Shown here: positions 61,001-64,000 of the stretch, piece after piece
How positions within the stretch are numbered: position 1 is the stretch's first letter
Layout: every line of letters starts with the position of its first letter
Assembly: GCA_009792885.1 (NCBI GenBank)
Contig: WMCF01000023.1
Span: 11,306,013-11,370,012 of the forward strand
Reading direction: 5' to 3'
Origin: Eremophila alpestris peregrina
Taxonomy: Eukaryota; Chordata; Aves; Passeriformes; Alaudidae
Length of the DNA: 64,000 nt
Position numbers and translations under genes: made by a program
Notes under the pieces: generated by a model
Seen by the model: only the letters and a program-made list of their open reading frames with translations
The model's database searches: none
Told to the model about the DNA's origin: nothing

Positions 61001-64000
61001 ATTTGTCACTATTGCTGAAGGGTAGTTGATGTAAAATATAAATGTTGTAATGCATTTTTTATGTGGATTTAAGACTATATAATGAAAGTGTAATTGCTTC
61101 TGAGTTTTTTTCTGTGTGTGCCCAATTCCTCTGTGACATTCTTGTTTCTGATGTCTGCTGTACATCCATAATAAAATAGCCACATTAAAGAAGCAAATAA
61201 TCAGCTCTCTATATTCATGAATTTGAAGGCCTAAAATTCTTGGAAAGAAAGAGCTGTAGCCTTAACTAACTTTATCACGTGCTTTAAAACACCACCAAAC
61301 ACCCAAACTAAAAAAGTCTTCCAACAAGCTATTATATGCTTTGGATGATTAAAAGACATAATTAGTTTATTGTACACTGAATTAAGCTATCATTCTCTTT
61401 CTTTCTTGCCCACAATATTTTGGGGAGTCCTGTCACTACTGATGAGAGTGCATGTGCTGAGCTTTAGCCAGCAGCAAATATTTGCAGGTGGATGCAATAT
61501 CTGGAACAGCCTTAGGCAATACTCATTTCCCAGTCCTACAAGACAGATCTATGGTATGTGGTTTAACTGGTATTTATTTAACTACTGTCTTCTGACTCAG
61601 TCTTCTTGATTTTATGTGTATCTGTTCAACTATTTCCTGGTTCAGTGTGCAAAGCACAACACTGCAGGAGGAGTGAGCAGAAGGTCAGAGCTGCTATGTA
61701 GTTACTGCAGAGCATGCTTTTCCCTCTTCACTGATTATGCAGTCTAGTTCTCTTTTATGGTGGAATTGGTTAGGACTTCATCTAAGGGGTGCAAATAGTG
61801 CTCTTCTAAATTTCTGGAAGTTTGAGCAGCCTACAAAAAAAAAAAATTGTGCTTTTCACTCACTTGCACTGTTTTTTACTTACAGGAAGGGACTGCTGTC
61901 CATCCAGCAGTTAAGTCATTAAGTTAATGACTGGGTGATCCAAATAGAGCAGCCCCTGCTCCATCCTAGCAGAGCCACTGCCTGCTTGCAGTGCTGCTGC
62001 TAGACAGAAGGTAATTTCTGATAACCTTCACTGTGCCCCCTAGGTTATGCTGCATGCAGAATTCTGTGCAGTGCATTCATGGTTTGCAAGCAGTGTGTGC
62101 AGTGATGCCTCCTATCCCTAAGTTTAGGGCTATTCACAACACTTGGCACAGCTGCTAAGAAGAACAATAAGTTGTAATGCCCAGCTCTGCAAAAAACCTG
62201 CTGTGGCAGATTGAGTCTCCTGCAGTCTTGTTTCTACGAATTGCCTACCTTAGTTGCTTCTTCCCTCTTGTAAATGTTTTTTTTTTTAATTGAAAAAAGG
62301 CAAGATGAAAAAGAAAACATGTATCTCATATGTAGACGTTTACTCAGTCATGGCTACCTGAGGTATTTTTCACTGTTGTCTCCAGATTGCATCAAAATTC
62401 ATTCCATGAATGTTAATCTGAGTTTTGTAGTGAGAACTGGTCAGCTGAACATTCTGTCTCCTCCTGTAGAAATGTGTGGAAAAGATGGGAGATAAGATAG
62501 TGCCAGACTTCAGTTTCCGTTCTGAACAAAGACCTCTTACTTTTGCTTTCCTGCAGTCAGACATTTGCTATTTCATTTTTGCTCCAGCATAAAACACAGC
62601 ACTGATGAAACCTGCTGGAGTTTTGAAGATAGTTAATGATTCAGAAGTTCTAGGACTTCCAGTAGGTTGTTGTGTCAGGGTTTGTGTGAGGACTTGGGAG
62701 CTGCTTACCTGCGACCCCTCAAATCTTTTTTTTGCACTTTCCTCCCCTTTCTTGCACTTGTGTGACCTAGAGGTTGTAAATGCCATGGGACATTATAGGT
62801 GTACATGGATACTGCTAAGGAATCTTGTGGGGTCAGGATCTCTGGCATCAAAAAAGAAATCTTCCTCGGTCAGCAGGTGCATACAGGAAATCAGCATAGT
62901 CCCCCACCTCACCTGTCTCCACCAGGATTCACTTCTGCTCACAAACTGCATCAAAAATGAGAGCTGCAGAGGGGAAAAAAGCTTCCTTTATACAACTTCC
63001 TGTATTTTGTGAATACAGGGTTCCTTTCTGGTCATGAATGGGTTATAAATCAGACAAAAGCGGGGTTGTGGGGTCTCATCTCTTTCTTCTCTAAGTGAAT
63101 TGGCTAATTCTTGGTGGGTTTGTAGATAGGAAAGGCATTCCTTACATCAGGCACAGATGGGGAAAGGGTTCTTGTGTGGTGCTATAGACATTTACCTCTA
63201 GACACAGGGCAGCCTGTGGTGAGCCACTCAAGTGCTTGGGAGAGGGGAGTAGGAGTGTGAGTGATGCTGCACAAAACCTTGGCAGGCGTTTAGTGGGACA
63301 GTGAATATCACCCTGGATGTGTGTCATGGAAAAAGTCCCAGTTCTCAAGCTGCTACTCATGGCAAGTGGGGCAGCAAGAGGCATTGGGATGTTAGGGAGC
63401 TTCTGAGGGGTGGCACACAGATGTGCAGCTCTTGCTAAAGGTAGCAGCCATTATATTGAATAGGTGCAAAAATCAGCTGGTAGCATGTCTGTGCTGTAAA
63501 TGGCTTCCATGAGGCTGTTCTAGCCCCAGCCAGTGTGTTTTGAACATAACTGAAACAAACCTATTTTTTGCCTTTGCACAGCAAATACGGCTTCTTTTCT
63601 GACCAACAGACCCCACAGTTTGTTTCTGGATGTCCTATAGGGCTGTGACTGGTCTTGTGAGCAGTCTGTGGTTTGTATGTATTGGGTGGTGTTTGGAGGA
63701 CTTCAGTTAGAGATGTTCCTGTCTGCTTTAATGCAGTGAAGAGCTAAACAAGAACTGCATGTGGGTACAGCTGAGGAGGACAAGTGTGTGAGAGGATACT
63801 TGAGCACTCCTTCATCATGTCCATCTCTGTGAAAGCAGAAGAAAAGTTTCTGAAGAAAAGGGAGGTTGTTGGGGGAGGATGATGAGTAAACACAGTGGAC
63901 ACAAGCAGCAAGATTGCTGCAGCCTATGTAAGCACACAGCATGCCTCAGCTGTTGAAGCAGTGCCCAAGTATGTGCTGTTTCATTACACAGAGCTGGACC
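52049..64000 (+). other. Probable intron 1 of the signal-peptide gene
   Basis: From the GT donor at 52049 to the window's end I find no convincing second exon. The GC-rich shoulder ends near 52.7 kb, after which the sequence is ordinary and AT-rich. It carries short T or A tracts (for example 57840, 58013, 59780, 59944, 62278) but no CR1 or LTR that I can recognise. A weak 66-nt candidate lies at 61488-61553. Open frames such as 62605-63012 (135 codons) show no motif. A donor-like CTGAAG|GTAAGA at 57530 has no good partner acceptor. Confidence 0.55.
61488..61553 (+). other. Weak candidate for exon 2 of the signal-peptide gene
   Basis: A segment of 66 nt runs from an acceptor-like aaatatttgcag to a donor ATCTATG|GTATGT, open in frame 0 (VDAISGTALGNTHFPVLQDR plus two residues). 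It begins and ends between codons, so it would join the phase-0 donor of exon 1. The pyrimidine tract is poor and the peptide is anonymous. Confidence 0.12.

Noticed and set aside
62605..63012. Plus-strand frame of 135 codons in the probable intron
   Set aside because: It begins in an arbitrary position. The strong acceptor-like site ending at 62557 leads into frames that stop quickly without a donor.
1..64000. tRNA, rRNA, snRNA genes, CRISPR arrays, bacterial operons
   Set aside because: No box B-like GGTTCRANTCC with a matching cloverleaf, no ribosomal or U-snRNA stretch, and no spaced direct-repeat array was found. The window is vertebrate nuclear DNA.

Overview
The window reads as nuclear DNA of a bird. 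Two kinds of repeat support this: several 5'-truncated CR1 LINE fragments with the familiar 'tagaat..ttgggttggaagggacc' end, and one solo retroviral LTR of a type common in avian genomes (starts tgtgctggttttg, ends near cccatcccactg). No bacterial, organellar or free viral content was seen. Most of the 64 kb is ordinary AT-rich non-coding DNA with open frames of chance length on both strands.

Layout. 1-6.1 kb: AT-rich, holding a gap-free inverted duplication of 156 bp (608-763 and 2286-2441), a CR1 end fragment, a possible minus-strand terminal exon with a decayed THAP-like stretch (1336-1654), and another exon-like segment (5178-5345). 6.1-7.96 kb: a large CpG island, surely a promoter. Its direction is not settled; the best splice donor in it lies on the minus strand at 6783. 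8-51 kb: a gene-poor stretch that could be intergenic or intronic. It contains CR1 copies (9.8, 30.1, 33.1, 45.6 and 50.6 kb), the solo LTR (14.6-15.1 kb), a CpG-retaining patch with two X-box-like motifs (25.46-25.62 kb), hairpins, small tandem repeats, and exon-like segments on both strands. The exon-like segments cannot be told apart from pseudo-exons by eye. 51.3-52.7 kb: a second large CpG island.

The one coding feature I support with fair confidence is the plus-strand first coding exon at 51980-52048. It has an optimal start context and a 23-residue signal peptide ending exactly at a consensus GT donor, so the gene makes a secreted or membrane protein. Its first intron appears to fill the remaining 12 kb, and I cannot name the gene. 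A 9-codon upstream ORF sits just before the start codon.

If the first island fires on the minus strand and the second on the plus strand, the two genes are divergent with about 43 kb between them; this is inference. I found no clear new biological system. The observations most worth checking are the inverted duplication with its shared open frame, the THAP-like exon, the CpG-retaining X-box patch, and the start-codon architecture of the signal-peptide gene.
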